Notes: generated by a model not told the origin, from the letters alone. A stretch of DNA of 58,990 nucleotides from Cytophagales bacterium (GCA_019456305.1 VRUD01000017.1:1-58990), one strand, 5' to 3'; positions 17,694-27,003 are shown, numbered from the stretch's first letter. Made by a program: numbers and translations.

Positions 17694-17831
17694 TCAAGAA
17701 TAATATCTTCCAATGGTATTCCTGATAATATCATAATCTTTTTCATCAATCAGTTTTGCTTCAAAGCCGTATTGCGTTCTGTGTGCTTCATCAGCAATCA
17801 CTACAATGATATTTTCGGTGATGGGTTTCAA
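17694..17831 (-). pseudogene. Type I restriction HsdR fragment (DEAH motor)
   Basis: On the minus strand this stretch encodes IIVVIADEAHRTQYGFEAKL in a frame that ends at a TGA. That is the Walker B/DEAH region of type I restriction R subunits. Neither the Walker A region before it nor the helicase domain after it is present. It follows the RhuM fragment by one base and belongs to the same degraded locus. Confidence 0.65.
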
Positions 17832-17832
17832 A

Positions 17833-18159
17833 TTACTTTTTCTTTTTTGGTGGATTTAGTTTCTTAACTGCCTTGTCAAAATCACTTTCAATTTCATTGT
17901 TGTAGAATTTTTGATTCCGTTCCACCATTCGTCCACCTTCTTTTCCAACTTGTAAGAAATCCTTACAAGTTGCCGCTTCATTCAATTCACCTTCTTCAAA
18001 AATATTTTTGAGGTGAATGGTTATGTTTTGTGGCGTAGTTTGAAACAGTTCTGCCATCAGTTTTTGCGTAAGCCAAACGGTTTCGTTTTCCAAACGAACT
18101 TCTAATTTGGTTTCGCCTGTTTCGGTGGTGTAAATTATTATTTGAGAATTATGCGTCAT
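17833..18159 (-). pseudogene. Truncated RhuM-family protein
   Basis: The first 70 of 108 residues match the start of RhuM-family proteins, which often sit in type I restriction loci. Visible marks are IIIYTTETGETKLEVRLENETVWLTQ, then MAELFQTTPQNIT and IFEEGELNE. Normal members continue for about 250 more residues. Here the frame jumps to what looks like the RhuM C-terminal end (SDFDKAVKKLN) and stops in a Lys-rich tail. The ATG overlaps the stop of an hsdR fragment upstream. I read it as an internally deleted, inactive gene. Confidence 0.65.
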
Positions 18160-18270
18160 TGTGATTTTAATTTTTCATACTGCTTTCTTATTCTTATTGT
18201 TTCCCAACCCAGCGACTGCAAAATTTCAATCGCTGATTCTTCAATAATATTTTTGGAAGGATGAAGAACA
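18156..18270 (-). pseudogene. Type I restriction HsdR N-terminal fragment
   Basis: On the minus strand a short frame encodes SKNIIEESAIEILQSLGWE and ends at a TGA overlapping the RhuM-fragment ATG (ATGA). This resembles the first helix of HsdR nuclease domains. With the DEAH piece at 17694-17831 it suggests that one hsdR gene lost most of its body and acquired a rhuM piece between its two remaining parts. The stretch 18271-18423 before asnB shows nothing recognisable. Confidence 0.5.
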
Positions 18271-18423
18271 TATATTTAAACCTAAAAATCTAAATTAAAA
18301 TGAAAGGTTATGTTTTAAATGGTTAATATTGTGATATAATGGCATAAATATAAGCATAAAATAAAAATACTATTTTTTCCATACACAATACCTTTCTCTT
18401 TTCATTCTTTTCAAAATATAAAT

Positions 18424-20340
18424 ATGTGCGGAATCTGCGGAATTGCCTCTCCCCTGAATTTCAATGAACGTGATGCTATTGTTCATAAAATGAACAATGC
18501 AATCACCCATCGTGGACCCGATGAAAACGGATTTTATTCTTCAGGATTTTGTACGCTGGCAATGAGCCGTCTGTCAATAATTGACCTGAAAGGCGGCAAA
18601 CAGCCCATATTCAATGAAAATGATCAGTATTGTGTTATTTTTAATGGAGAAATATATAACTATAAAGAACTAAAAGAAGATTTAAGTTCAAAAGGGCATA
18701 AGTTTAAAACTAATACTGATACAGAAGTAATTGTACATTTATACGAAGAATATGGAGCAGATACGCCCAGGTATTTAAAAGGAATGTTCGCTTTTTGTGT
18801 CTGCGATATAAAAAATGAAGCGCTCTTTTTTGCCAGAGATCGTTTTGGTGAAAAGCCCTTATATTATTATTACAAAAAAGGGGTTGGAATAGCTTTTTCA
18901 AGCGAAATTGCGAGCTTGTTAAGTTACCCTGCCGTTCCGCGAATTCTTGATTTTGAAGCTTTAGGCTATTATCTGAAAGTAAGCATTGTTCCGGAACCTC
19001 TCACGTTGTTTAAAGATATCAAAAGCCTGCCTCCAGGATGCTGGCTTGAATATAAGGATGACAATATTAAAGTAAAATCTTATCATCAAATTGATTATGC
19101 ACCTGATAAAAACCTAAAAACCATATCAGATGTCATAGACTTGATCAATCCTGTGCTTGAAAAGGCAGTAAAAAGACAGACAATAAGTGACGTACCTATC
19201 GGGGCTTTTTTATCAGGGGGCATTGATTCAAGCACAGTAGTTGCCAAGCTTCAGCAAAATTCATCAAAAAATATCAAAACTTTTACCGTAAAGTTTGAAG
19301 AATCAACTTATGATGAAAGTAAGATAGCTAAACAGGTTGCTCAACATTTAGGTACAGAACATCATGAGATCACTATACCTAATATGAATTTTACACCCGG
19401 TATGTTCTGGACAATCTTAGAACATACCGGGCTTCCTTTTCCGGATTCTTCTGCAATACCAACCTACATCATCACAAAAGAAATAAGCAAATACGTCAAA
19501 GTAGCCCTTTCGGGTGACGGGGGAGACGAAGTTTTTGCCGGCTATAATATTTTTCAGTGGGGTAATAAGATCCAATCTCTGAAAAAGATGCCTCCCGGTT
19601 TAAGAAAGTTTAATTCATGGGTACTAAACAAGTTAACATCAAGTCCGTTTTTCGCAATATCGAAATTACGACAAATAAGAAAAGCAACAAATATTTCATT
19701 ATTTGATGATAATTACCTTCCTGTGGAATTGCACAGCATGTTTAATACCCATCAGTTAAATAAGATGATCGTTGACAAAACTACTTTGGAATATGTTAAT
19801 GGCCAAATGCCATTATTAACTTATTTACCCGAAGAAGCAGAAGACTGGACACAGTTAAAACGCCTCATGTACTACAGATTAAAACATAATTTACCATTGG
19901 ATATGCTCACTAAAGTTGACAGAATGAGTATGGCAAATTCATTGGAAGTAAGAACCCCTTTTCTTGACGTTGATCTGTTTGATGAAAGCATGAAAATACC
20001 CGACAAATTTTTGATAAAAAACGGGAAAGGAAAATATATTATCAGGCAGCTTATGAAAAACAGTTTGCCTCGCATCGTTTTTGAGCATCCAAAATCGGGT
20101 TTTAGCATTCCGCTCCATAAATATCAAAATAAAGCTTACGAAGAACTAGCCAATTCATTGATCAATGAAAACAACCCAATCAGTGAACTTTTTTCAAAGC
20201 AGTATATAAATATAGTTAAAGAGTTGGCATTTACCAGGAAAAGTGATAAAGGAGATTTTAGCGTTTATCAAATTACGCATCAATTGTGGGCTATTATGCA
20301 TTTGTTTGGATGGGTAAAAAGGTTTGGGGTATCAGTATAA
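18424..20340 (+). CDS. asnB: Asparagine synthase (glutamine-hydrolysing) family protein
   Basis: The 638-residue amidotransferase starts MCGICGIAS, so Cys2 is the N-terminal nucleophile after Met removal. THRGPDENG and SRLSIIDL mark the glutaminase domain. The synthetase domain has the PP-loop LSGGIDSSTV and LSGDGGDEVFAGY. Length and layout fit the AsnB-like enzymes of surface-polysaccharide loci, which amidate sugar acids or other acids, as well as housekeeping AsnB. The position between a polymerase/ligase and a glycosyltransferase favours the former. Confidence 0.9.
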   Translation: MCGICGIASPLNFNERDAIVHKMNNAITHRGPDENGFYSSGFCTLAMSRLSIIDLKGGKQPIFNENDQYCVIFNGEIYNYKELKEDLSSKGHKFKTNTDTEVIVHLYEEYGADTPRYLKGMFAFCVCDIKNEALFFARDRFGEKPLYYYYKKGVGIAFSSEIASLLSYPAVPRILDFEALGYYLKVSIVPEPLTLFKDIKSLPPGCWLEYKDDNIKVKSYHQIDYAPDKNLKTISDVIDLINPVLEKAVKRQTISDVPIGAFLSGGIDSSTVVAKLQQNSSKNIKTFTVKFEESTYDESKIAKQVAQHLGTEHHEITIPNMNFTPGMFWTILEHTGLPFPDSSAIPTYIITKEISKYVKVALSGDGGDEVFAGYNIFQWGNKIQSLKKMPPGLRKFNSWVLNKLTSSPFFAISKLRQIRKATNISLFDDNYLPVELHSMFNTHQLNKMIVDKTTLEYVNGQMPLLTYLPEEAEDWTQLKRLMYYRLKHNLPLDMLTKVDRMSMANSLEVRTPFLDVDLFDESMKIPDKFLIKNGKGKYIIRQLMKNSLPRIVFEHPKSGFSIPLHKYQNKAYEELANSLINENNPISELFSKQYINIVKELAFTRKSDKGDFSVYQITHQLWAIMHLFGWVKRFGVSV

Positions 20341-20358
20341 TATCTATAAATTTCAAAT

Positions 20359-21570
20359 ATGTCTAAACATTCAATTCTATTTGTCGGTTCATTTAAGAAG
20401 GAAGGTAAAGATGGTAGCATAGGGGGTACCATGGTTGCATGTAGATCACTCGTTGAAAGCAAACTTTCCCAATATGTTCATTGGCATTTGATTGATAGTA
20501 CATCGGATACGGTACCTGCACCTGTAATGTATAAAAGACTTTTTAAGGCAATTAGCAGAATTTACAGGTTTATTTATTTAATCAATAATAAGAAGATTAG
20601 AATCGCATTGGTTTTTTGTAGTTCCGGATTCAGTTTTGTTGAGAAAGGAATAATGATACTAATTGTAAAATTGTCCGGGAAGAAAACAATTTTTAGTCCC
20701 CGTTCAGGATTGATCATAAATGATATTGAAAATTCTTCGTTTATGAAGTGGTTTGTCGCAGTAGTGATCAGATCTTCAGATTTAGTAATATGTCAAAGTA
20801 ATAGCTGGAAAAATATTTATCAATCAATATCCGGAGAAGATGATAGCAAATTTCAGGTGATCAGTAATTGGATAAATTCTAAAGAATATACCAGCCCCAG
20901 CCCCCCTGCCTCCCGCAATGCTGGCCCAATGTCCACTGGACATCGTCCTCCCCAAAGGGGGGACTTTACCACCCCAATTGCCAAAGGCAAAAGCGAGGGC
21001 AAAGCCCCCGCCTCGGGGGGGTTGGGGGGGGCTAATATATTATATTTAGGATGGATAGAAATATATAAAGGAATTTATGACCTGATAAAAGCGGTTGAGT
21101 TAAATAAATCAGACTTTAAAAACTGCTTATTCCATATATGTGGAATGGGTTCTCAGATAAATTCTGCAAAAAAGCTTGTAAATGAATTAGGACTTGACAA
21201 GAGAATAATTTTCAAAGGCTGGGTCGGCCCTGAGAAGAAACTAGCTATGCTGAAAAGCAGTGATATTTTAGTTTTGCCTTCACATAGAGAGGGGCTTCCA
21301 AACGCTCTTTTAGAAGCTATGGCAGTTGGTCTGCCGGTCATTGCTTCCAAAGTAGGAGCTATTCCTGAAGTAATTAAACATGGTGAAAACGGCCTCTTAT
21401 TTGATGCAAAAGATCATAAAACTTTATCCCGGTTGCTTATATCATTGATTGTTGATCGAAATAAAAGAAAAGTTTTAGGCCAAAAAGCACGTGAACATAT
21501 TTTAAAACATCATGATATTGAAAAAGTCTGGAAAATATTTTTAGAGCTTTTTGATAAACTGGATCCATAA
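20359..21570 (+). CDS. Glycosyltransferase family 4 with a repeat-encoded insert
   Basis: This GT-B enzyme has 403 residues. The acceptor domain begins ILFVGSFKKEGKDGSIGGT. The donor domain holds ILYLGWIEIYKGIYDLIKAV, FKGWVGPEKK and the EX7E motif in HREGLPNALLEAMAVGLPVIAS. Residues about 179-225 are a Pro/Gly/Ser-rich insert encoded by a palindromic DNA element (20893-21033), placed at the junction of the two Rossmann domains where a loop could tolerate it. Without it the protein would have about 356 residues, the normal size. It is the last gene of the polysaccharide locus. Confidence 0.85.
   Translation: MSKHSILFVGSFKKEGKDGSIGGTMVACRSLVESKLSQYVHWHLIDSTSDTVPAPVMYKRLFKAISRIYRFIYLINNKKIRIALVFCSSGFSFVEKGIMILIVKLSGKKTIFSPRSGLIINDIENSSFMKWFVAVVIRSSDLVICQSNSWKNIYQSISGEDDSKFQVISNWINSKEYTSPSPPASRNAGPMSTGHRPPQRGDFTTPIAKGKSEGKAPASGGLGGANILYLGWIEIYKGIYDLIKAVELNKSDFKNCLFHICGMGSQINSAKKLVNELGLDKRIIFKGWVGPEKKLAMLKSSDILVLPSHREGLPNALLEAMAVGLPVIASKVGAIPEVIKHGENGLLFDAKDHKTLSRLLISLIVDRNKRKVLGQKAREHILKHHDIEKVWKIFLELFDKLDP
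20893..21033 (+). repeat. In-frame palindromic element inside the GT4 gene
   Basis: The 141-bp (47-codon) segment starts AGCCCCAGCCCCCC and ends with a matching G-rich inverted end (GGTTGGGGGGGGCT). It contains the palindrome ATGTCCACTGGACAT at 20929-20943. A 43-bp core (20911-20953) matches 38070-38112 in apbE at 40 of 43 positions. The reading frame is kept and no stop is created. The local GC content is far higher than the flanking gene. Confidence 0.85.
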
Positions 21571-22031
21571 TCCACTAATTGGACGTATCGCCTGTCTGCC
21601 ACCCGCCTGCCAATTTGCGGGCAGGCAGGCAGGGAATTTCAATCCCGAATGCTCGGGACGAATTACACTAATTTGCACGAATTAAATTAACTTTGACATA
21701 ATCCCATAGAAATAATTGGCTTTAGTTTAATATAGCGTGTTAAACTGTATCTTACCTCTGTAAACGTACACGAAATTGATAAAATCGGTCCCGAGTACTC
21801 GGGAGCAATCGGCAAAAAGGCAAAATTGATAAAGTATCCAGTCGGCAGTCCACAGTCCCCAATCGGCAAAAAACAATTGCCGACTGCTCCCGAGTACTCG
21901 GGATGGACTGCCGACTAAAGACTGTGGACTGCCGATTGCCGACTGCAGATTGTGGACTGCCTACTGCCGACTGAAGATTGCCGACTTAAAGGTATTCAAG
22001 GCAATTTTGTGTAATTAGTGGCTATATTTTC
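21571..22031. repeat. 460-bp composite repeat region, no gene
   Basis: The gap between convergent genes is entirely repeat material. It is bounded by CCACTAATT (21582) and AATTAGTGG (about 22012-22020). Inside are a GGCAGGCAGGCAGGG palindrome and three TCCCGARTRYTCGGGA palindromes at 21643-21658, 21789-21804 and 21888-21903. A 70-bp unit at 21718-21788 is repeated at 32287-32355. An array of degenerate CGGCAGTC/GGACTGCCGAC units runs from 21836 to 21990. No coding potential was seen. Confidence 0.75.
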
Positions 22032-23867
22032 TCACCCAAACGTCTGCATCAAATTAAGCTTCTTATACAGCCCGTTTGTCTTCATCAGCTCCGGGTGAGC
22101 GCCTCTTTCAACGATCTTGCCATCATCTATCACGATGATCTCATCAGCGTGCTGAATGGTGCTGAGGCGGTGTGCTATTACGATGGAAGTGCGGTTTTTC
22201 AGCAGGTTGGAGAGCGCCTGCTGCACGAGCTTTTCAGATTCGGAATCAAGACTGGAGGTGGCCTCGTCCAGGATAATAATGGGGGGATTTTTCAATATTG
22301 CTCTTGCGATGCTGATCCGCTGTTTCTGCCCGCCTGAAAGTTTTACTCCCCTGTCTCCAATATTGGTCTGATACCCGAATGTTGTTTGCATAATAAAATC
22401 GTGGGCATTGGCTATTTTCGCTGCTTTTACCACTTCATCTTCAGCAGCATCAGGCATTCCAAATGCGATATTATTAAAAATGGTATCATTGAAAAGGATA
22501 GATTCCTGCGTAACGATACCCATAAAATTTCGGATAGAGCCGGTATTATATTCTTTGAGGGAAATATTATCTATCAAAACCTTGCCCTCAGTAGGATCAT
22601 AAAACCTTACGATCAGGTCAGCCAAAGTTGATTTGCCGCCTCCGGACGGACCTGCGAGCGCTATGTTTTTTCCTTTCTCTATTTTCAGGTTTATATTGCT
22701 TAGAACCAGATTTTTTTCATAAGCGAACGAAACGTTTTCGAACCTGATGCTATCCTTAAATTCCGTTAAATGTATTGCCTCTTTTTTGTCTTTAATTTCC
22801 GTATTGGTATCTACAATTTTTAATACCCTTTCTCCTGATACAAGCCCGCGCTGGATACTGCTGAAGGCAGATGAAATCGCTTTTGCAGGTACCAATACCT
22901 GCGAAAACAGAATGATATAAGCAATAAATTCACTGGCAGAGAGGTCAGATTGATCACTTAATACTAATGTACCTCCATATAGTAAAATGCCTGCTACTAT
23001 GGTCACGCTCATAAATTCTGAAAGCGGTGAGGCAAGGTCTCTTTTATATGCCATGGATTTAACATAGCCGGCATACCTGTTGTTTTGTTTGTTGAATTTA
23101 TCCATGATATATTGCCTCGCATTGAACGCTTTTATCACGCGTAGCCCGGTCAAGGTTTCATCTATGATACTTAATATGATACCGAGGGATTGCTGACCCC
23201 GAACCGACTGTTTTTTTAATCTTTTTGTGATCTCTACAATAATAATTCCCATAGTAGGCATGATTATAAGTGTAAAAATCGTAAGCTTGAATGACATGAT
23301 GAATAAAAGGATAAAAAAGCCGATAATAGTGGCGGGGTCTCTGAACACTACGGTTAAGGTACTCACCACAGAAGTTTCAATTTCCTGTACATCATTGGAA
23401 AGCCTGGACAGTATATCTCCCTTTCTTTTGCTGGAAAAATAGCCCAAATGCAATTCTGTGATCTTTTCGAAAACCGTTTTACGGATATTCCTGACAACAC
23501 GCGCCCTTACTTTACCAATGATCCTTTGCGCAAAATATTTGAAAAAATTATTTAAAAAGACTGAAACTACAATGACGCCACATACAAACTTCAATGCACC
23601 GATCTTACCGTAAGCATTAATAATAAGACTGAAATAATAATAAAATATTTCTTTCAGGTAATTGATCCCGAAACCCAATTCAGGCTTAGTAAGCATGGCA
23701 TTAAGCTGTTCATCTTCAACTGTTCCAAATAAAACATTCAATAAAGGAATAAGTAAAGCAAAATTCATCAGCCCGAAAATGATGGAGAGGATCGCGAACA
23801 GGAAATAGAGGGGTACAAATCTGCTGAAAGGTTTGGCAAAAGAAAGTAGTCTGAGGTAGGTTTTCAT
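22032..23867 (-). CDS. MsbA-like ABC exporter (fused permease and ATPase)
   Basis: The 611-residue half-transporter has an N-terminal membrane domain with about six helices (residues 1-330) and a C-terminal nucleotide-binding domain. Walker A GPSGGGKST lies near 406, the signature LSGGQKQR near 510, Walker B IIILDEATSSLD near 530, and a switch His follows in IAHRLST. It belongs to the lipid A/lipid flippase (MsbA) type common in Bacteroidota. The start codon follows the HEPN gene's stop directly (TAAATG), so the two are translationally coupled. Confidence 0.9.
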   Translation of the reverse strand: MKTYLRLLSFAKPFSRFVPLYFLFAILSIIFGLMNFALLIPLLNVLFGTVEDEQLNAMLTKPELGFGINYLKEIFYYYFSLIINAYGKIGALKFVCGVIVVSVFLNNFFKYFAQRIIGKVRARVVRNIRKTVFEKITELHLGYFSSKRKGDILSRLSNDVQEIETSVVSTLTVVFRDPATIIGFFILLFIMSFKLTIFTLIIMPTMGIIIVEITKRLKKQSVRGQQSLGIILSIIDETLTGLRVIKAFNARQYIMDKFNKQNNRYAGYVKSMAYKRDLASPLSEFMSVTIVAGILLYGGTLVLSDQSDLSASEFIAYIILFSQVLVPAKAISSAFSSIQRGLVSGERVLKIVDTNTEIKDKKEAIHLTEFKDSIRFENVSFAYEKNLVLSNINLKIEKGKNIALAGPSGGGKSTLADLIVRFYDPTEGKVLIDNISLKEYNTGSIRNFMGIVTQESILFNDTIFNNIAFGMPDAAEDEVVKAAKIANAHDFIMQTTFGYQTNIGDRGVKLSGGQKQRISIARAILKNPPIIILDEATSSLDSESEKLVQQALSNLLKNRTSIVIAHRLSTIQHADEIIVIDDGKIVERGAHPELMKTNGLYKKLNLMQTFG

Positions 23868-24266
23868 TTAGACATAAAAGTTCATTTTATCCAAAATTAT
23901 TTTCCTAAATTTATCAGCTATATTAATTGCATCTTGCAGTTCTTTATCAGTTGGCTCAACAATTTTTTCAGGGTATCGTATTTCAACAGCATAATCTTCT
24001 AATTTGTCAACCATCTTATAATATTGATCTGAAAATTTGTCTTTTGAGCTAATTAAATCCAATAGATATGTAAGATTGTGTTTATGTTCAAAATCAATAT
24101 CTAAAAATATCAAGTATCCTTTTAGATATTTTTCTACGGCTTGCTGACAATGAAAACCGATAATATCTTTATATTCAGCAATGTGTTCAAGGGTCAATTT
24201 TGAAGTACCTAAATCATGATCACCTTTAATAATCCAATTTTTAATAATTTCTTGCTTACTTTTCAT
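23868..24266 (-). CDS. HEPN-domain protein (MNT/HEPN pair)
   Basis: The 132-residue helical protein shows the pattern of the MNT-associated HEPN group: WIIKGDHDLGTSKLTLE, then FHCQQAVEKYLKGYLIF, then KHNLTYLLDLI, and AVEIRYP near residue 95. Its start overlaps the nucleotidyltransferase gene by 11 bp, and its stop abuts the ABC exporter start. In characterised MNT/HEPN modules the HEPN protein is the RNase toxin, and the nucleotidyltransferase silences it by AMPylation. Which subtype this is cannot be told from the sequence alone. Confidence 0.8.
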   Translation of the reverse strand: MKSKQEIIKNWIIKGDHDLGTSKLTLEHIAEYKDIIGFHCQQAVEKYLKGYLIFLDIDFEHKHNLTYLLDLISSKDKFSDQYYKMVDKLEDYAVEIRYPEKIVEPTDKELQDAINIADKFRKIILDKMNFYV

Positions 24267-24570
24267 ACACTACCTTACCCGTTTTTAACACATTATTAAT
24301 AAAAGTAAATCTTAAATCTTTATCTTCGTTGAATTCTTTATTCGTATAGATTACGATATCAATAGGTATCATTGATCTCCAAAAATATTTCCTTACTTCA
24401 CTGCCTCTTTTATACCTTGGTAATTTAGTATCTTTTATTACCAATAAATCTAAATCACTATGTTCATTTGGGTTTTTATTGGCATAAGAACCAAAAAGAA
24501 TGATTTTTTCAGGGTTGTAATTCTCAACAATTTTGTTTATAACCTCATTAATTTTTCTTTGACTTATCAT
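24256..24570 (-). CDS. MNT-type nucleotidyltransferase (antitoxin)
   Basis: The 104-residue minimal nucleotidyltransferase contains ILFGSYANKN followed by SDLDLLVIK, giving the GSX-DXD catalytic pattern. A later acidic residue in IPIDIVIY completes the metal site. It overlaps the HEPN gene by 11 bp and sits 20 bp after the DUF4476 gene's stop on the same strand. Its expected role is to modify and inactivate the HEPN partner. Confidence 0.85.
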   Translation of the reverse strand: MISQRKINEVINKIVENYNPEKIILFGSYANKNPNEHSDLDLLVIKDTKLPRYKRGSEVRKYFWRSMIPIDIVIYTNKEFNEDKDLRFTFINNVLKTGKVVYEK

Positions 24571-24590
24571 TTTATGGAAAGTATTTATAA

Positions 24591-25805
24591 CTATCTTGAA
24601 TTTATATATTCATTCAATTCCTCAATACTTGATTCAAAGTCAAAAGCATCGTTTACCTTATAGTAATTACCCAGGTCATAGGTATAGCCGTAAGCATATT
24701 TAGCATACTTGATGCGTGTATCTTCAAAATCAAATAAAAGCATAATTTCCTTAACCTGTGAGGAGAGCAGGCAATTTGAGCTGGTTACTTGCCTGGCAAT
24801 GGTAAGCTTGCTGTCTGAAAAAGATTTTGAAGCGATGGAATTTTTTGCATTTCTGAAATCGTTGTCGGTCATAGGCAAAGGGCAGCCAACAGGCCCATTA
24901 TATCCAGGCAGCACATAAACATGCTCATGTGGCGGTGCAGTTTCTTCTGTAGTGGTCGTTGTAATGGTAGTTGAAATAGTCCCGCCAAAGGCGGGATTAA
25001 CACCGGTTGCCGGCTTTCCACAACTGCCTACATAATCACCATGAGCAAGATGTGACTCCAGCGCATTCCTGGAAATACTGAGCGTATGCGCCATGGAGGG
25101 ATTGCCGGGTGGTATGTGGCAAATTGTTACCTTATTTCCGGCAACATCACCGCCAGTAGTAGTACCTGCTGATGTACAATGATGGCAGGTGCAGCCCGGT
25201 GGATGCCCGGTTGTAACAGTAGTGCTGGTGGTTATAGTACCTTCATCGGTGCCTGTATTCGTCCCTTCAGCGCCTACATTTACATTCATATTAAATCCAA
25301 CACCATCTTCACTCACATTGATGCCTATGGATACGTTATCCCCCCCGGTATTTCCTCCCTGATTTTCTGTGGTAGTGGTAGTAGTGGTGGTTTCTGTAAT
25401 GGTAACTTCAGTTACCGGTAGTGGCTCAGCATGGTAAACGATTACAGCTTGATTTGGAGCAGGTGGCGGGGCGCTCGCTAAAGGCACTTCACTGATCATC
25501 CGCAATACATATTGCCCTTTTTTATTTAGTTTGATGTTGAATGCACGCTCCGTACCTGGTTCAAGGTAGAGATTTTTGTCCATCACACCCAATGACTGAT
25601 CTGCAAAGATCACTTTGAGCTTATAGGAATTGGCGTTCAGATCAGTGATCTTTACGTTGGTTTCGGGTTTTGGATTTTGTTTTACTCCGTTAAGGATGGC
25701 GGTGAATTGCTCACCCTGTTCGGTAAACAATATTATATTTGATCTCTGAGCGAATAGCTGAGACGCAAACATTAATGCAGCTAGAATTAGAATTTTTGTT
25801 TTCAT
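24591..25805 (-). CDS. Secreted DUF4476-domain protein
   Basis: The 404-residue protein has a signal peptide (MKTKILILAALMFASQLFA). A beta-rich N-terminal domain spans roughly residues 20-110. The middle is low in complexity and rich in Thr and Gly, with several Cys and His residues (GCTCHHCTS and CHIPPGNP around 215-245). A C-terminal DUF4476 domain (about 310-400) carries CLLSSQVKEIMLLFDFEDTR. The family is common in Bacteroidota and of unknown function. A short TCCCGCC/GGCGGGA palindrome (24980-24996) lies in frame near residue 270. Confidence 0.8.
   Translation of the reverse strand: MKTKILILAALMFASQLFAQRSNIILFTEQGEQFTAILNGVKQNPKPETNVKITDLNANSYKLKVIFADQSLGVMDKNLYLEPGTERAFNIKLNKKGQYVLRMISEVPLASAPPPAPNQAVIVYHAEPLPVTEVTITETTTTTTTTENQGGNTGGDNVSIGINVSEDGVGFNMNVNVGAEGTNTGTDEGTITTSTTVTTGHPPGCTCHHCTSAGTTTGGDVAGNKVTICHIPPGNPSMAHTLSISRNALESHLAHGDYVGSCGKPATGVNPAFGGTISTTITTTTTEETAPPHEHVYVLPGYNGPVGCPLPMTDNDFRNAKNSIASKSFSDSKLTIARQVTSSNCLLSSQVKEIMLLFDFEDTRIKYAKYAYGYTYDLGNYYKVNDAFDFESSIEELNEYINSR
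24980..24996. repeat. Small in-frame palindrome in the DUF4476 gene
   Basis: A 17-bp inverted repeat, TCCCGCC-AAA-GGCGGGA, encodes part of the linker (VNPAFGGT) of the DUF4476 protein. The same palindrome type occurs at 35943-35959 inside another gene and in intergenic elements. Confidence 0.5.
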
Positions 25806-25923
25806 GATTAAAAAAGCATCTATTATTTAAATCGTAAATTTACCATTCTTATATCTCAAATACAACCCTCAATTAAATAAATGCTCTATTATAGAAAAGT
25901 TTTTATTTTTTTTATAATTTTTT

Positions 25924-25954
25924 TTTGACAAAACCATTAAACCTTTTACCTTTG
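25924..25954 (+). promoter_or_regulatory. Bacteroidota-type promoter of the lipoprotein gene
   Basis: TTTG at 25924-25927 and TACCTTTG at 25947-25954 are separated by 19 bases, a full match to the Bacteroidota -33/-7 consensus. Transcription would start about 80 bases before the ATG at 26040. The leader contains a small hairpin around CCCGGTCTGTATGGACGGGG (25982-26001). Confidence 0.75.
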
Positions 25955-26039
25955 CCGTTGTCTTAATGAGGTAAATCAATCCCGGTCTGTATGGACGGGG
26001 TAAACAGTTCAATTTTTAACCTTTAAACAATTTACAATT

Positions 26040-26972
26040 ATGAAAAAGTTAATTTTTATCGGGTTATTCTTCGCCTTTGCAGGCGGTTTGGTATTAACCG
26101 GCTGCAAAAAAGAAAAAGAAAAGGAGCCGAAACCGACTACGGATACGCAGTCTACTACGGATAATGATCTGGCACAAAGTGAGTTTGATGATGTATATAC
26201 CACTACTGATGAAGTGATGGAAACAAACAAAGGTACTATTGGCAGACTTTCTGCACCGGTGGTTATTACAGTTTGGGATTCAATGCGGTGTGCGTGGGTT
26301 ACAATCAATACAATTGCTAAGACAATTGATATTAATTTTCCAGATACAACATGTACCAGTTATGACGAAAAAGAAAGGAGAGGCAAAATTCATATTACCT
26401 ATACTGCCCGGCTAAGAATTCCACAAGCAGTAGTTACGGTTACTACAGACAGTTTTTATATTAATGGTAACAAAGTAGAAGGTACAAAAAGAATCGAAAA
26501 TATGAACACAGTATCTAATTTTGATTCAATGACTTTTAATATCAAAGTATATGCAGAAAATGGTGACACTGCTGTAATGGCCAGGGTTATTTTGAGTGAT
26601 GGAGCTATAATTCAATGGAAAACAGATAGAATAAGAAAACACTTTTTTAAAACAAATTGGCCGATACCTGGTTGGTGGAAGGATGATGAATTTGAAATAA
26701 CCGGTAGTGCAAGTGGTGTTAACCGTGCTAATATCTCATTTTTAGTAAACATCATAAAACCACTAAGACGCAAAAGAGCATGTTTGTTCTATCCAACACC
26801 ATCGGCAAACAGAACAGTGATTCCTGTTAGCGGTACTATTGAAGTTAAGCCCGACAACAAAGATAAAAGAGTTATTGATTTCGGAGATGGTACTTGTGAC
26901 AAAATTTTCACTGTAACAGTTGCTAATGTTGTATGTACATGTACAGCAGGTGTAGGCTGTAATTGTCAGTAA
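26040..26972 (+). CDS. Putative lipoprotein of unknown function
   Basis: The 310-residue protein has a lipoprotein signal (FAFAGGLVLTGC, Cys near residue 22), then a charged, Thr-rich spacer (about 23-60) and a beta-rich body. I recognise no domain. The C-terminus has four Cys residues (VVCTCTAGVGCNCQ), which could bind metal or form disulfides. It is a single-gene unit with its own promoter (25924-25954) and terminator (27004-27041). It is probably exposed in the periplasm or on the surface. Confidence 0.75.
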   Translation: MKKLIFIGLFFAFAGGLVLTGCKKEKEKEPKPTTDTQSTTDNDLAQSEFDDVYTTTDEVMETNKGTIGRLSAPVVITVWDSMRCAWVTINTIAKTIDINFPDTTCTSYDEKERRGKIHITYTARLRIPQAVVTVTTDSFYINGNKVEGTKRIENMNTVSNFDSMTFNIKVYAENGDTAVMARVILSDGAIIQWKTDRIRKHFFKTNWPIPGWWKDDEFEITGSASGVNRANISFLVNIIKPLRRKRACLFYPTPSANRTVIPVSGTIEVKPDNKDKRVIDFGDGTCDKIFTVTVANVVCTCTAGVGCNCQ

Positions 26973-27003
26973 ATAACTACAAGAATATTTTTTTAAAAGA
27001 ATA

